From NCBI GenBank assembly GCA_041672395.1, contig JBAYZS010000081.1:1-7655 (forward strand): a DNA stretch of 7,655 nt, written 5' to 3'. Shown piece by piece: positions 1-7,086 of this stretch; position 1 is the first letter of the stretch, and every line of letters starts with the position of its first letter. A model generated the notes under the pieces. The model made no database searches. It was not told the DNA's origin and saw nothing but the letters and a program-made list of their open reading frames with translations. This stretch comes from UBA5287 sp041672395. Lineage in GTDB: Bacteria; Bacteroidota; Bacteroidia; Bacteroidales; Dysgonomonadaceae. The position numbers and the translations under genes were made by a program.

Positions 1-681
1 AATTAACCGGAGACGGGCGCATAGCCCAAGAGCAGATCCAGCAGAAGGACGTCCAAAAAAAGTGGATGAGACAACTTCCGGCATGAGTGATGCGGATCGT
101 TCTAATTCATTGCAAACATAATCCACCGATTCGTCGAATGTAGCTCTCGGACGGTCATAGTATGATTCCGTTTCATTTGTTTCCAGTACATCGTCGCTTA
201 GTATAACAATGGGACCATAATACATGATCAATCTGTAATAGGCATAGGCTCGCATAAAATAGAGATAGCCCATGAGTTCTTTCTTTGACTGTCCGGTCAG
301 GTCAGTTGCCTTGTCAATGTTATTAAGAACCGTATTGACTTTACGAACAATGACATACATACTATTCCAAATATTAAACGACCTAAGATTGGTTGGAGTT
401 ATGTTTCCCTGTACATAATCTAATGATGTGTAATCGGAAACCATTATCGAAAATGCTTCATCGCACGCAAATGAACCTAGTTTGTCAAATTTGTAACCCT
501 CATCAGGAAACATAGAAGCAATATTCCATGTATAACGTTCTAGATTCGTTTTATTTACAAAAATTGAATCATATTTAAATGCTTCTTCAAAATTATCGGC
601 AACGTCAAGGTAGTTGCATGAAGACATAGTTATGATTATCAAGAAGGCACAAATTATTGTATGCTTAAATAAATTATTCAT
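1..681 (-). CDS. SusD/RagB-like outer-membrane nutrient-binding lipoprotein, N-terminal part
   Basis: This is the N-terminal 227 residues of a SusD-like protein; the reading frame is open to the left edge, so the C-terminal part lies outside. The ATG at 681 gives a hydrophobic signal segment (residues 8-18) and a lipobox Met-Ser-Ser-Cys22, the predicted lipidation site. Family hallmarks are NYLDV just after the cysteine, an Asn-Ile-Trp (103-105) in a helical stretch, and the helix around 135-157 with motif MGYLYFMRAYAYYRL followed by MYYGPIVI, which matches the usual 'E.RFLRA.YYF.L...YG.VP' SusD signature. GRPSAGSALGLCARL (210-224) fits the later TPR helix start. SusD proteins (usually 500-600 residues) sit on the cell surface, bind substrate and act as a lid on the SusC barrel. 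It starts 12 bases after the SusC stop, so co-transcription is near certain. The substrate cannot be inferred. Family assignment is firm. Confidence 0.95.
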   Translation of the reverse strand, partial: MNNLFKHTIICAFLIIITMSSCNYLDVADNFEEAFKYDSIFVNKTNLERYTWNIASMFPDEGYKFDKLGSFACDEAFSIMVSDYTSLDYVQGNITPTNLRSFNIWNSMYVIVRKVNTVLNNIDKATDLTGQSKKELMGYLYFMRAYAYYRLIMYYGPIVILSDDVLETNETESYYDRPRATFDESVDYVCNELERSASLMPEVVSSTFFGRPSAGSALGLCARLRLI

Positions 682-693
682 ACTTTTATTATT

Positions 694-3600
694 TTAAAAG
701 TTAAGGTAAAGTTGTAGCGTATATCTCGATGGTATTGGATAAGCGCGTCCGTTTCTATATCCCTGTTCTGGGTCCCATTGTTTAACTTTGTCCCAAACTA
801 AAAGATTATTTCCGACTAACTGTAAGTCAACAGAAGATAAGTTAAAAAGTTTAAGAAAGTTTCCTTTGAGGTTGTAATTGAGTGTTACCTCCTGTAAGCG
901 TAAGTAACGGGAATCACCCTTCCAAAAAGTGGACAACTGGGAATTATTAGCATTATATCCGTACGAAAGACGTGGAAAACGAGCGTTAGGATTTTCCGCC
1001 AGAGCCGGATCAATTCCATTTTCCAAAGCATAGTCCTTAGGAATCCAACGGTTGGCTGGATCGTTGACCATTGTCAGTACGTTGCCAATTTTTCCATTGT
1101 TGAAAGGCACGTAACCCGCTCCATTTCCATTATAACCTACGTGATAAAAATCAGTTTTACCTGTTCCTTTGAACAGTATGCCTAACGTGAAGTCTTTGTA
1201 TTTCATTTCCCCACCGAATCCAAACATTAACCGCGGATAGGTAGGATCAGACAAGTACACCATGTCGTCTGTATTGATCATACCATCTCCATTGATATCT
1301 TTGTATTTAATATCGCCAGGCATAACTTTGAAGCCTCCGAAGGACTGAGTAGCGCTAAATGCAATATCGTCTTCATCGGTGAACAGTCCTGTGGCAATGT
1401 AACCGCGTGATGCTGATAAAGGGTATCCGTTATATGGTTGGTATGGATATCTCGTAGGTGGTTGTTCCCAATTGATTATTTCGTTTGCTGAATATGTGTA
1501 ATTTCCCCGAATTGTAAAATTCCAGTCTTTTTCGATTTCATGTGTGTAAGAAATATTACCATCCGTACCAAAACTGCTCATGCTTCCCACATTACCATAC
1601 GGGCGTGCAGAATAGATCAACCCAACATATCCGGGGACAGTTTCCCTTCGTTGAAAAATGTTTTCGCGCTTATCGTTAAAAAAGTCCACTACACAAGATA
1701 ATCGATTATTAAACATATTTGCTTCTACACCCAAGTTAGCCTTTAATGCTTTTTCCCACATCAAGTTATTGGCTCCGAATTGTAATTCGCTCACGCCGTT
1801 TAACGTGCTTCCCCAACCTACAGACTGATTTTCTCCAATAATAGTCATAAATGGGAATCTGAAATCGGCAATGCGGTCACTACCTACCGATCCGTATGAA
1901 CCACGTATTTTAAAATGGCTAAGCCAACCCATATGATCTTCTACCCATTTATAACTGGTAGGAACCCATCCAAGTGCCAGTGAAGGGAACAATCCGAACT
2001 GTTTCCCGGGCTCAAAATTTTCAGAACCTGTGTAACCGAAATTAAAATCGATCATATATGTGTTTTTGAATCCGTATGTAATTCGGCTGGAAATTCCCTG
2101 ATATCGTTTAGGAAGGGCTTCTAATGCGCGACGACCTGAACCGGCATTATCAACATCTCTTGTGTCTTGTTCGTCGCTCATATAATAATAAAGAAGTGCA
2201 CTTATACGATGGTCTTCAGCAACGGTTTTGTCCCAAGTTAGTGTACTTTCAAAATGATACTTACGGGACTGTCTTTGATAATTTGAGTATTGGGGACTGA
2301 CTGCGTCATAGCTCTTTGCTCTTTGTAATTCGCCCCAGGTAGTACGACCACTCGCCAAATACAATTCGGGCATTACGTATCTTCTTTCGTCTTTCCACGA
2401 AAGATTATCGTAAGCTCCTTGCATTCTCAATTTTAGATCTTTGACAAGATAAGAAAAATCATGTGTTAAAGCTAGCGTTGCCTTGCCTGTATATTGCTGA
2501 TTGGTTTGTTTTCCGGTGTAATTTAGTAGGACATAGGGCGATACGCCGCCACCTCCATACCCTGAACTATATGCCGGTAACTCCCCCGTCGAATATCTTA
2601 TAGGAACAGTAATAGGTGTAAGCAACGACTGTGCCTCCCACATGGCATCGGTATTAGCAAAACCAGGTTGATTCCTTTGTGACATGTAACCGTCTGAGCC
2701 AAAATATAAAGTAGTACCTTTGGTCAGATCAATATCCAAGTTAATACGGTAATTATAAGTGTTATAACCAACGCCAGAGCGAATGGTGTTTTCAGGAGCC
2801 ACTTTGTAGGCAGCATCTTCCACCGAGGTTCCTAAGCTAATAAAGTAACGTGCTGCTTCGCCGCCACCCTTAGCACTCACATAATAAGTTTGTTGGAACC
2901 CGTTTTGTTTCATGATCTCATCCTGCCAATTGATGTCGGGATAAAGATCGTCATCTAAATGATGTTTGATGAGTTTCAGCTCCATATTGTTATAAAGAAT
3001 CTCTTCGTCACGTACTTCCCTGGCTTCATTGGCTAAAACGGCATAATCATATGCTCTCAGATATTCTGGCATCCGCTTCAGGTGAGACAATGTGTAATTA
3101 GCTCTAGCATTAATTTGTAACCTGCCGCTTTGTCCGCGCTTAGTTGTGATTAGCACTACTCCATTTGCTCCACGAACTCCGTAAACAGCTGTAGCAGAAG
3201 CGTCTTTTAGTATAGAGAATGATTCTATATCGGCCGGATCGATGGAGTTAATATTGCCCTCCAACCCGTCTATCAATACCAATGCCGAACTGCTCGCACC
3301 AAATGTTCCAATACCACGTACCCAGAACTCCGAAATATTTTTGCCTGGTTCGCCGCTGTCTAACGTGGTAATAATACCGGCAACTCTACCACCAAGCATA
3401 TTTGTAATTGAGGTAGCAGGCGTTTGAAGATCTTTTGTATCCACTGAGGTAATAGCACCTACAACACTTATCTTGCGTTGGGTTCCCAAAGCGGTAACAA
3501 CAACCTCTTCAATTTCAGTGGTAGTTGGAATCATGGTGACTTTAATTTTTTCATTTTCAGCATCAACAAAATATTCTTGATTTTGATATCCTATATATGA

Positions 3601-3837
3601 AAATACAAGCACATCGCCCTTAGAAGCCCTGATTTTAAAATTACCGTTGATATCAGTTGCAGTACCAACCATGGCTTGCGCCTTCAGAAAAATGCTAACT
3701 CCTGGAAGGGTTTCTCCTTTTTCGTCATAAACGATACCTCCCAAATTAAATGTCTGCTGTGCTGAGGCTAATAATGGAAGTAAACACAGTAAACAAATAA
3801 TTAAAATATTCTTACAATTAATCTGCATAATAAACAT
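694..3837 (-). CDS. SusC/RagA-family TonB-linked outer-membrane transporter
   Basis: Full-length TonB-dependent transporter of 1047 residues, normal for SusC. Domains in order: a signal peptide ending near Ala-Ser-Ala26|Gln-Gln; a carboxypeptidase-D regulatory-like beta-sandwich (about 29-103, with GGIVYDEKGETLPGVSIF and FSYIGY); a TonB box (EEVVVTALG, about 110-118); a plug domain to about 236 with VRGIGTFG, LVLIDGLEG, SILKDASATAVYGVRGANG and VLITTKRG; then the 22-strand barrel ending in Leu-Tyr-Leu-Asn-Phe with the terminal Phe expected for outer-membrane insertion. An EF-hand-like loop DINGDGMINTDD (847-858) is the calcium-type loop common in SusC proteins. No STN domain precedes the regulatory domain, which argues against direct FecI/FecR-type signalling. 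The second Met (residue 4, base 3828) gives a more typical signal peptide and may be the true start. It lies between the IPT/NHL gene (17-base gap) and the SusD gene, and probably imports an oligosaccharide or peptide of unknown identity. Confidence 0.97.
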   Translation of the reverse strand: MFIMQINCKNILIICLLCLLPLLASAQQTFNLGGIVYDEKGETLPGVSIFLKAQAMVGTATDINGNFKIRASKGDVLVFSYIGYQNQEYFVDAENEKIKVTMIPTTTEIEEVVVTALGTQRKISVVGAITSVDTKDLQTPATSITNMLGGRVAGIITTLDSGEPGKNISEFWVRGIGTFGASSSALVLIDGLEGNINSIDPADIESFSILKDASATAVYGVRGANGVVLITTKRGQSGRLQINARANYTLSHLKRMPEYLRAYDYAVLANEAREVRDEEILYNNMELKLIKHHLDDDLYPDINWQDEIMKQNGFQQTYYVSAKGGGEAARYFISLGTSVEDAAYKVAPENTIRSGVGYNTYNYRINLDIDLTKGTTLYFGSDGYMSQRNQPGFANTDAMWEAQSLLTPITVPIRYSTGELPAYSSGYGGGGVSPYVLLNYTGKQTNQQYTGKATLALTHDFSYLVKDLKLRMQGAYDNLSWKDERRYVMPELYLASGRTTWGELQRAKSYDAVSPQYSNYQRQSRKYHFESTLTWDKTVAEDHRISALLYYYMSDEQDTRDVDNAGSGRRALEALPKRYQGISSRITYGFKNTYMIDFNFGYTGSENFEPGKQFGLFPSLALGWVPTSYKWVEDHMGWLSHFKIRGSYGSVGSDRIADFRFPFMTIIGENQSVGWGSTLNGVSELQFGANNLMWEKALKANLGVEANMFNNRLSCVVDFFNDKRENIFQRRETVPGYVGLIYSARPYGNVGSMSSFGTDGNISYTHEIEKDWNFTIRGNYTYSANEIINWEQPPTRYPYQPYNGYPLSASRGYIATGLFTDEDDIAFSATQSFGGFKVMPGDIKYKDINGDGMINTDDMVYLSDPTYPRLMFGFGGEMKYKDFTLGILFKGTGKTDFYHVGYNGNGAGYVPFNNGKIGNVLTMVNDPANRWIPKDYALENGIDPALAENPNARFPRLSYGYNANNSQLSTFWKGDSRYLRLQEVTLNYNLKGNFLKLFNLSSVDLQLVGNNLLVWDKVKQWDPEQGYRNGRAYPIPSRYTLQLYLNF

Positions 3838-3854
3838 TCGATTATTAATGATAA

Positions 3855-5174
3855 TTACTCTATTGTTAACTTTCGGACAACATTATTGCCGAGGTCTGTA
3901 ATATAGATGTTTCCATCTGGTGTTACAGCGACACCTCTTGGTTGATTGAAAAGAGCATCTTCAGGATTCCCGTCCTGATAACCGGCAATACCTCCTTTAC
4001 CTATAACGGTCGATACAACCCCTCCGCCTTTACCGTCCAGAGTAATCATGCGGATGCAATGGTTTCCTCTATCTGCTAAATAAAGATTACCATTAGGTGC
4101 AACTATCAACTGGTTGGGAGTGTTAAACCTGCTTTCTGACAATGGCCCGTCTTGCCATCCGGCTTCACCGTTTCTACCGGCAAAAATAGTATGTTCATTC
4201 TTTTCGAGGTCATATTTGCCAATACAATGCAAAGACGAATAGGAAATATAAATAATATTGGGATTGACAGGGTCAAAAACAAGGTAAGAGTCAGAAGAAG
4301 TCAATGTTTCTGCGACTAATGTGGCTTCCCTTGTTTTAGGATTTACTTTAATGAGATGTCCTGAGGAGAAATACCGAGTATATAGCTCTCCTGTTACTGG
4401 ATGAGCCGCAAGACTGTGCGCCGTACTGAACGTAAAAGGAGTTCCTCCTGCTCCTGGTGGTAAAATTGAGCGTTGTCTTGGTGACCAACCTTCAGCAGGA
4501 TCGAAAGTGAAAAATATTCTACCTCCATCGGAAATTGCAGAAACCACACCATTTGCATCTACTGTTGGTGCACCCAAAGCATAAGTTGCATCCGTAGAAC
4601 TTCCGGGCAATATTGCTTCAACAATATCTTCTTCTTCATTAATTCGGATAAAACAAAATGGAACGCGCCAATGGGATATAAAGATGTTTTTTTGTGCATC
4701 CACTGTTATGGTAGAAGGTTGATGAAACTCAGCCTCCGACAATCTTCCACCTTTGAATTGTGTAGTACCTTTTCTTCCGCAAATGGTTTTAACGACATAC
4801 ATTGTACGGTACAAGTATTTCTTTTTGGTAAAAGTAGTAGAGTCATCATCTACTACAACAGAAATGATGTTTTCCCTTCCTGGCTGTCGTGGAGTAATCG
4901 TGTAAATATGTTTTCCATCAGATCCGACAACCGGTGCAGGTACATCGTTGAAATACACTTTTATTTTGGATATGTCCGAACCAAAGTTATTTCCTGTTAT
5001 AAATACTTTAGTAGCCATTCCACCTGAATCCGGTTCAAAGCCGGTGATCTCAACCGGCTTGGAAGGATCATGTTTTTCCCGACCGAAATTATCGGCTTTG
5101 TTGCTTTCGCATGACCAAAAAATAAGAATGGCCGCGACAAAATAGATAATGTTTAACTGTTTAGACTTGCTCAT
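3855..5174 (-). CDS. IPT/TIG and NHL-repeat lipoprotein, probable accessory surface binding protein
   Basis: A 439-residue predicted lipoprotein. The signal segment (residues 7-20) leads to a relaxed lipobox Phe-Trp-Ser-Cys22. The polar, partly acidic residues after it (ESNKAD) are compatible with the Bacteroidetes surface-export signal. Residues about 40-122 form an IPT/TIG immunoglobulin-like domain (ITGFEPDSGG, VFITGNNFG, IKVYFNDVPA). The rest resembles a beta-propeller: a first NHL-like blade from about 128 (GGRLSEAEFHQPSTITVDA), divergent blades through about 327, and two clear NHL repeats at 328-378 (FNTPNQLIVAPNGNLYLADR) and 387-437 (FNQPRGVAVTPDGNIYITDL). Six blades seem likely. No catalytic residues are recognisable. 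It is the first gene of the operon, followed after 17 bases by SusC and then SusD, so a role in capturing or presenting the substrate at the surface is inferred from context. NHL propellers also mediate protein-protein contacts, so a structural role in the SusCD complex is an alternative. The start is supported by the signal peptide; no Shine-Dalgarno motif is seen, as is usual in this phylum. Confidence 0.9.
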   Translation of the reverse strand: MSKSKQLNIIYFVAAILIFWSCESNKADNFGREKHDPSKPVEITGFEPDSGGMATKVFITGNNFGSDISKIKVYFNDVPAPVVGSDGKHIYTITPRQPGRENIISVVVDDDSTTFTKKKYLYRTMYVVKTICGRKGTTQFKGGRLSEAEFHQPSTITVDAQKNIFISHWRVPFCFIRINEEEDIVEAILPGSSTDATYALGAPTVDANGVVSAISDGGRIFFTFDPAEGWSPRQRSILPPGAGGTPFTFSTAHSLAAHPVTGELYTRYFSSGHLIKVNPKTREATLVAETLTSSDSYLVFDPVNPNIIYISYSSLHCIGKYDLEKNEHTIFAGRNGEAGWQDGPLSESRFNTPNQLIVAPNGNLYLADRGNHCIRMITLDGKGGGVVSTVIGKGGIAGYQDGNPEDALFNQPRGVAVTPDGNIYITDLGNNVVRKLTIE

Positions 5175-5204
5175 ATTGATATAAATTAAAAATAATTATA
5201 TAAA

Positions 5205-5339
5205 TCAATTTAATTTGATGTTTGAAATTTCTTCAATTTCATAGTTTGGCATTTTATAGATTCTATATTTCGATATCTCTCCCTCATTAAGTGATGATCC
5301 CAATCGTTTCAAAATCATACTTGTTTGGTATTTAGACAT
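5205..5339 (-). CDS. Possible 44-residue leader ORF upstream of the IPT/NHL gene
   Basis: A short ATG-to-TGA frame encodes 44 mostly hydrophilic residues (begins MSKYQTSMILKRLGSS, ends ISNIKLN). It lies 30 bases before the lipoprotein start and downstream of the candidate promoter, so it would be inside the operon transcript. An in-frame TAA directly precedes the ATG, so it is not the tail of a longer gene. It has no signal peptide and no family I recognise. It may be a real small protein, a translated leader, or a chance ORF; at this length chance is a serious possibility. Confidence 0.25.
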   Translation of the reverse strand: MSKYQTSMILKRLGSSLNEGEISKYRIYKMPNYEIEEISNIKLN

Positions 5340-5363
5340 TTAATCCAAGAAAAGTTAGGCGTG

Positions 5364-5381
5364 GTTTAAACTCTTTTAAAC
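5364..5381. repeat. Perfect 7-base inverted repeat in the operon leader
   Basis: GTTTAAA, a 4-base spacer (CTCT), then TTTAAAC. It lies 92 bases downstream of the candidate -7 element and 25 bases upstream of the possible small ORF. The arms are AT-rich, so an RNA hairpin would be weak; a protein-binding half-site pair is as likely. The repeat itself is seen directly, its function is not. Confidence 0.4.
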
Positions 5382-5472
5382 GACCGAAAACACCTTTACT
5401 TTTTTTTCAAATTCATATTTGTTATAGTATATTATATTACTTGTGTAAATTATGTATTAAGTTTATATTTAA

Positions 5473-5480
5473 CAAAGATA
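5473..5480 (-). promoter_or_regulatory. Candidate Bacteroidetes -7 promoter element for the IPT/NHL-susC-susD operon
   Basis: Read on the minus strand this is TATCTTTG, an exact match to the Bacteroidetes sigma-ABfr -7 consensus TAnnTTTG. Very AT-rich DNA lies upstream of it (5481-5510). A TTTG that could act as a -33 element is found only 31 bases away (5512-5515), longer than the usual 19-21 bases, so the -33 box is poor or absent. That may mean activator dependence. If used, the operon would have a 5' leader of about 290 bases. Confidence 0.4.
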
Positions 5481-5580
5481 ATGAATTTTATATATATTAT
5501 ATAATAAAATGCAAAATTATTATTGTTAATTCCGAGAAATAATCGTAGTATTGTTTCGACATTATATTAAATAAAATTAT

Positions 5581-6101
5581 ATGATCTCCTATTTCTTTAC
5601 CCCTTTCACCAAATGCTTCAAATTTTCATCGTTTTTAATCTGAATGTACTACGTTTTCAACTTCCACATTATTCGGCGATAATTGTCTTATATTTCTTCT
5701 CGGCAAAGGACGATCTGGAAGAAGATGGACAAGCTTGCGTATAAACGCCTATTCTGCTTAATTTAATCTCAAGCTACACGGATAGCGAATAAAGTGAGTA
5801 TTAGTCATTATAATCCTGTATTATATTATTATGGATCTGTCGTTTACTCTATAGGTAGTTTCGGAAGTTCGGCTGCATTTTTTTAACAAACAAGTGTGGC
5901 TATCTGTTTATATGGCGTAAAATAGAGATTGTAGCGAAATTGTTGGATTTTGAAAATTTAAATTTTGTTTGTAACGTCTTTTAACATGTTTTTAACCTCA
6001 GCAGAACTGTACTGCTGGTAAGATAACCATTCAGGCGTTCATTTTTATCTATATCAAATAAGCATTCCGTAATCCAATTTTTATCCGATAAATTATATTG
6101 A
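5581..6101. other. Intergenic DNA with short degenerate coding scraps
   Basis: No intact gene is seen. On the minus strand two adjacent frames carry protein-like stretches broken by stops: 37 open codons at 5638-5748 (including LVHLLPDRPLPRRNIRQL and SPNNVEVENVVHSD) and then, in another frame, a tail ending KNDENLKHLVKGVKK before a TAG at 5589-5591. They could be the remains of one frameshifted gene 3' end, but they are too short to identify. A small 6-base-pair inverted repeat (CAGCAG/CTGCTG) lies at 5999-6017. The rest shows nothing I can assign. Confidence 0.3.
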
Positions 6102-6152
6102 ATATTTTTTGTTTGTAGAATATTCTACTTTATTAATCCACTATATAAACTT

Positions 6153-6635
6153 ATGTCTGCGTTTTTCATTATTGCCTACACGATGAATAACTGGCCGCAG
6201 AAGTTTTCTACTATGATTGTTCTGGTAATTGCTATTGCATTGTTCTTCTTTATCGGTTTTTGGGTCGAACAGCTTTTCCTAATGGAATTAGTTGTCAAGA
6301 TGGGATTATAGGGGTTGCTTTTCGGTATTTTTTCTTTTTGTACGCAATTTCTTAATCATTTTTTACGTTTTTTACATTACTATACTTTTTAATTCATTAG
6401 CAGAAAGCAAATATGTAAATTACCCTATGTGGGTAGTTGTTCTTTGCTCTGTTTTGTGTGTGGCTTTGTTACTAATTTTCCGAAAAGAATTACCTTATTT
6501 AAATGAAACAAGTTTTCATATTTCAGATTGTTTTAAATAATAATATGAGAGGACTATAGCACATTCCCTGAGAGTATGAAGGAAACCACATGGGAAGATA
6601 AATCGGAAAAAGTCAACTTTCTAAAGGGGCTGTAA
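6153..6635 (+). pseudogene. Possible frameshifted remnant of a small multi-pass membrane protein
   Basis: Three consecutive plus-strand pieces look protein-like. 6153-6311 (ATG start, 52 residues) holds a hydrophobic helix MIVLVIAIALFFFIGFWV and ends VVKMGL. 6292-6540, in the next frame with only a TTG start, encodes 82 residues with two hydrophobic segments (FLIIFYVFYITILF and MWVVVLCSVLCVALLLIF) followed by RKELPYLN, as at the end of a transporter helix. 6549-6635 returns to the first frame and encodes a charged tail (PESMKETTWEDKSEKVNFL). The frame order A, then B, then A could reflect indels in one gene of roughly 160 residues, perhaps the C-terminal end of a permease. I cannot identify the family. 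AT-rich DNA gives hydrophobic ORFs by chance, so each piece alone is weak evidence. It is also possible that 6153-6311 or 6292-6540 is a genuine small membrane protein. Confidence 0.3.
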
Positions 6636-6915
6636 AACAGTTGTCAACTAAAATCAGTAAAATACACGCAATAACCTTGCACTTGATATAAAAATTTCTG
6701 TGTTAGATATTTGCACTACATAAAGTTTGTCTTTTTTTTTGAACCTGAGTTTTGTATGGACAAAGTGGAGACAAAAGATCATCTTAATAATTCATTAAGG
6801 CTATAATTGAGTCTCTTTAATTTATACCGCCCTAGCATAGTTTGACTTATTATATCGCTGAATTATTGATCTTTGTTTCAAGATGTTCACTTCCCGTCCA
6901 TACGGCCAAATAAAA
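6636..6915. other. Intergenic DNA between the broken ORFs and the terminator; possible mobile-element scar
   Basis: No sustained ORF. Near the left end, GGGGCTGTAAAACAG (6626-6640) and the small palindrome AGTTGTCAACT resemble sequence found at insertion-sequence ends, but no matching opposite terminus, target duplication or transposase is visible. A run of nine or ten T's lies at 6731-6740. A 16-residue ORF starts at 6756 (MDKVETKDHLNNSLRL) and could be a truncated gene start. I assign nothing firmly here. Confidence 0.25.
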
Positions 6916-6956
6916 CTCTGAGTTAGTTATTATCAACTACTCGGAGCTTTTTCTTT
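6916..6956 (+). terminator. Rho-independent terminator, probably usable in both directions
   Basis: The stem arms are CTCTGAGTTAG (6916-6926) and CTACTCGGAG (6937-6946), pairing over 10 base pairs with one bulged T and one G-U pair around a 10-base loop. A T-rich run (6948-6956) follows on the plus strand. Read on the minus strand the hairpin is followed by TTTTATTT, so it could also act on transcripts from the right. No intact plus-strand gene ends just before it, which suggests that the gene it once served is the decayed material to its left or a small RNA. Confidence 0.65.
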
Positions 6957-7002
6957 TACATAATGGGCCACTGTAGTTTTACATCTTTTGGTAATACCGA
7001 TA

Positions 7003-7048
7003 AGAAAGAACCCCGAAAGTTATGTATTGAACTTTCGGGGTTCTTTTT
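7003..7048 (-). terminator. Strong bidirectional terminator after the phosphate transporter gene
   Basis: A perfect 15-base-pair stem (7007-7021 with 7030-7044, core AACCCCGAAAGTT / AACTTTCGGGGTT) closes an 8-base loop and extends by further A-T pairs at its base. It lies about 40 bases beyond the stop of the minus-strand PiT gene, where the transcript runs into TCTTTCTTA. A TTTTT run follows it on the plus strand, so it would also stop plus-strand transcription. It separates the phosphate transporter unit from the intergenic region. Confidence 0.9.
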
Positions 7049-7086
7049 GTTGATTTATATCCTTTTTTTTATCTGGGTTTTTACGA

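Larger units (their letters stand above)
5175..5580. other. AT-rich leader and promoter region of the operon
   Basis: About 400 bases with no convincing full-length gene on either strand. It contains the candidate -7 element, the inverted repeat and the 44-residue ORF listed separately, plus a strongly AT-rich tract around 5440-5580. I see no recognisable riboswitch and no hairpin followed by a T-tract that would indicate an attenuator. Confidence 0.5.

Noticed and set aside
847..1340. Dockerin or calcium-binding module in the SusC because of DINGDGMINTDD
   Set aside because: Only one EF-hand-like loop is present, and this loop is a common feature of SusC barrels; a dockerin would need a paired repeat.
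3242..3427. Plus-strand ORF of 61 codons
   Set aside because: It lies antisense inside the plug domain of the SusC gene, whose coding is certain; the translation is low in complexity and resembles no protein.
4671..5145. Two overlapping plus-strand ORFs (118 and 65 codons)
   Set aside because: Both are antisense to the IPT/NHL lipoprotein, which has clear domains across the whole stretch.
5999..6017. CAGCAG/CTGCTG hairpin as a terminator
   Set aside because: The stem is only 6 base pairs and no T-tract follows on either strand.
5175..7086. CRISPR array, tRNA or rRNA gene in the long intergenic region
   Set aside because: No regularly spaced repeats, no cloverleaf with conserved T-loop sequence and no rRNA-like segment were seen on either strand.
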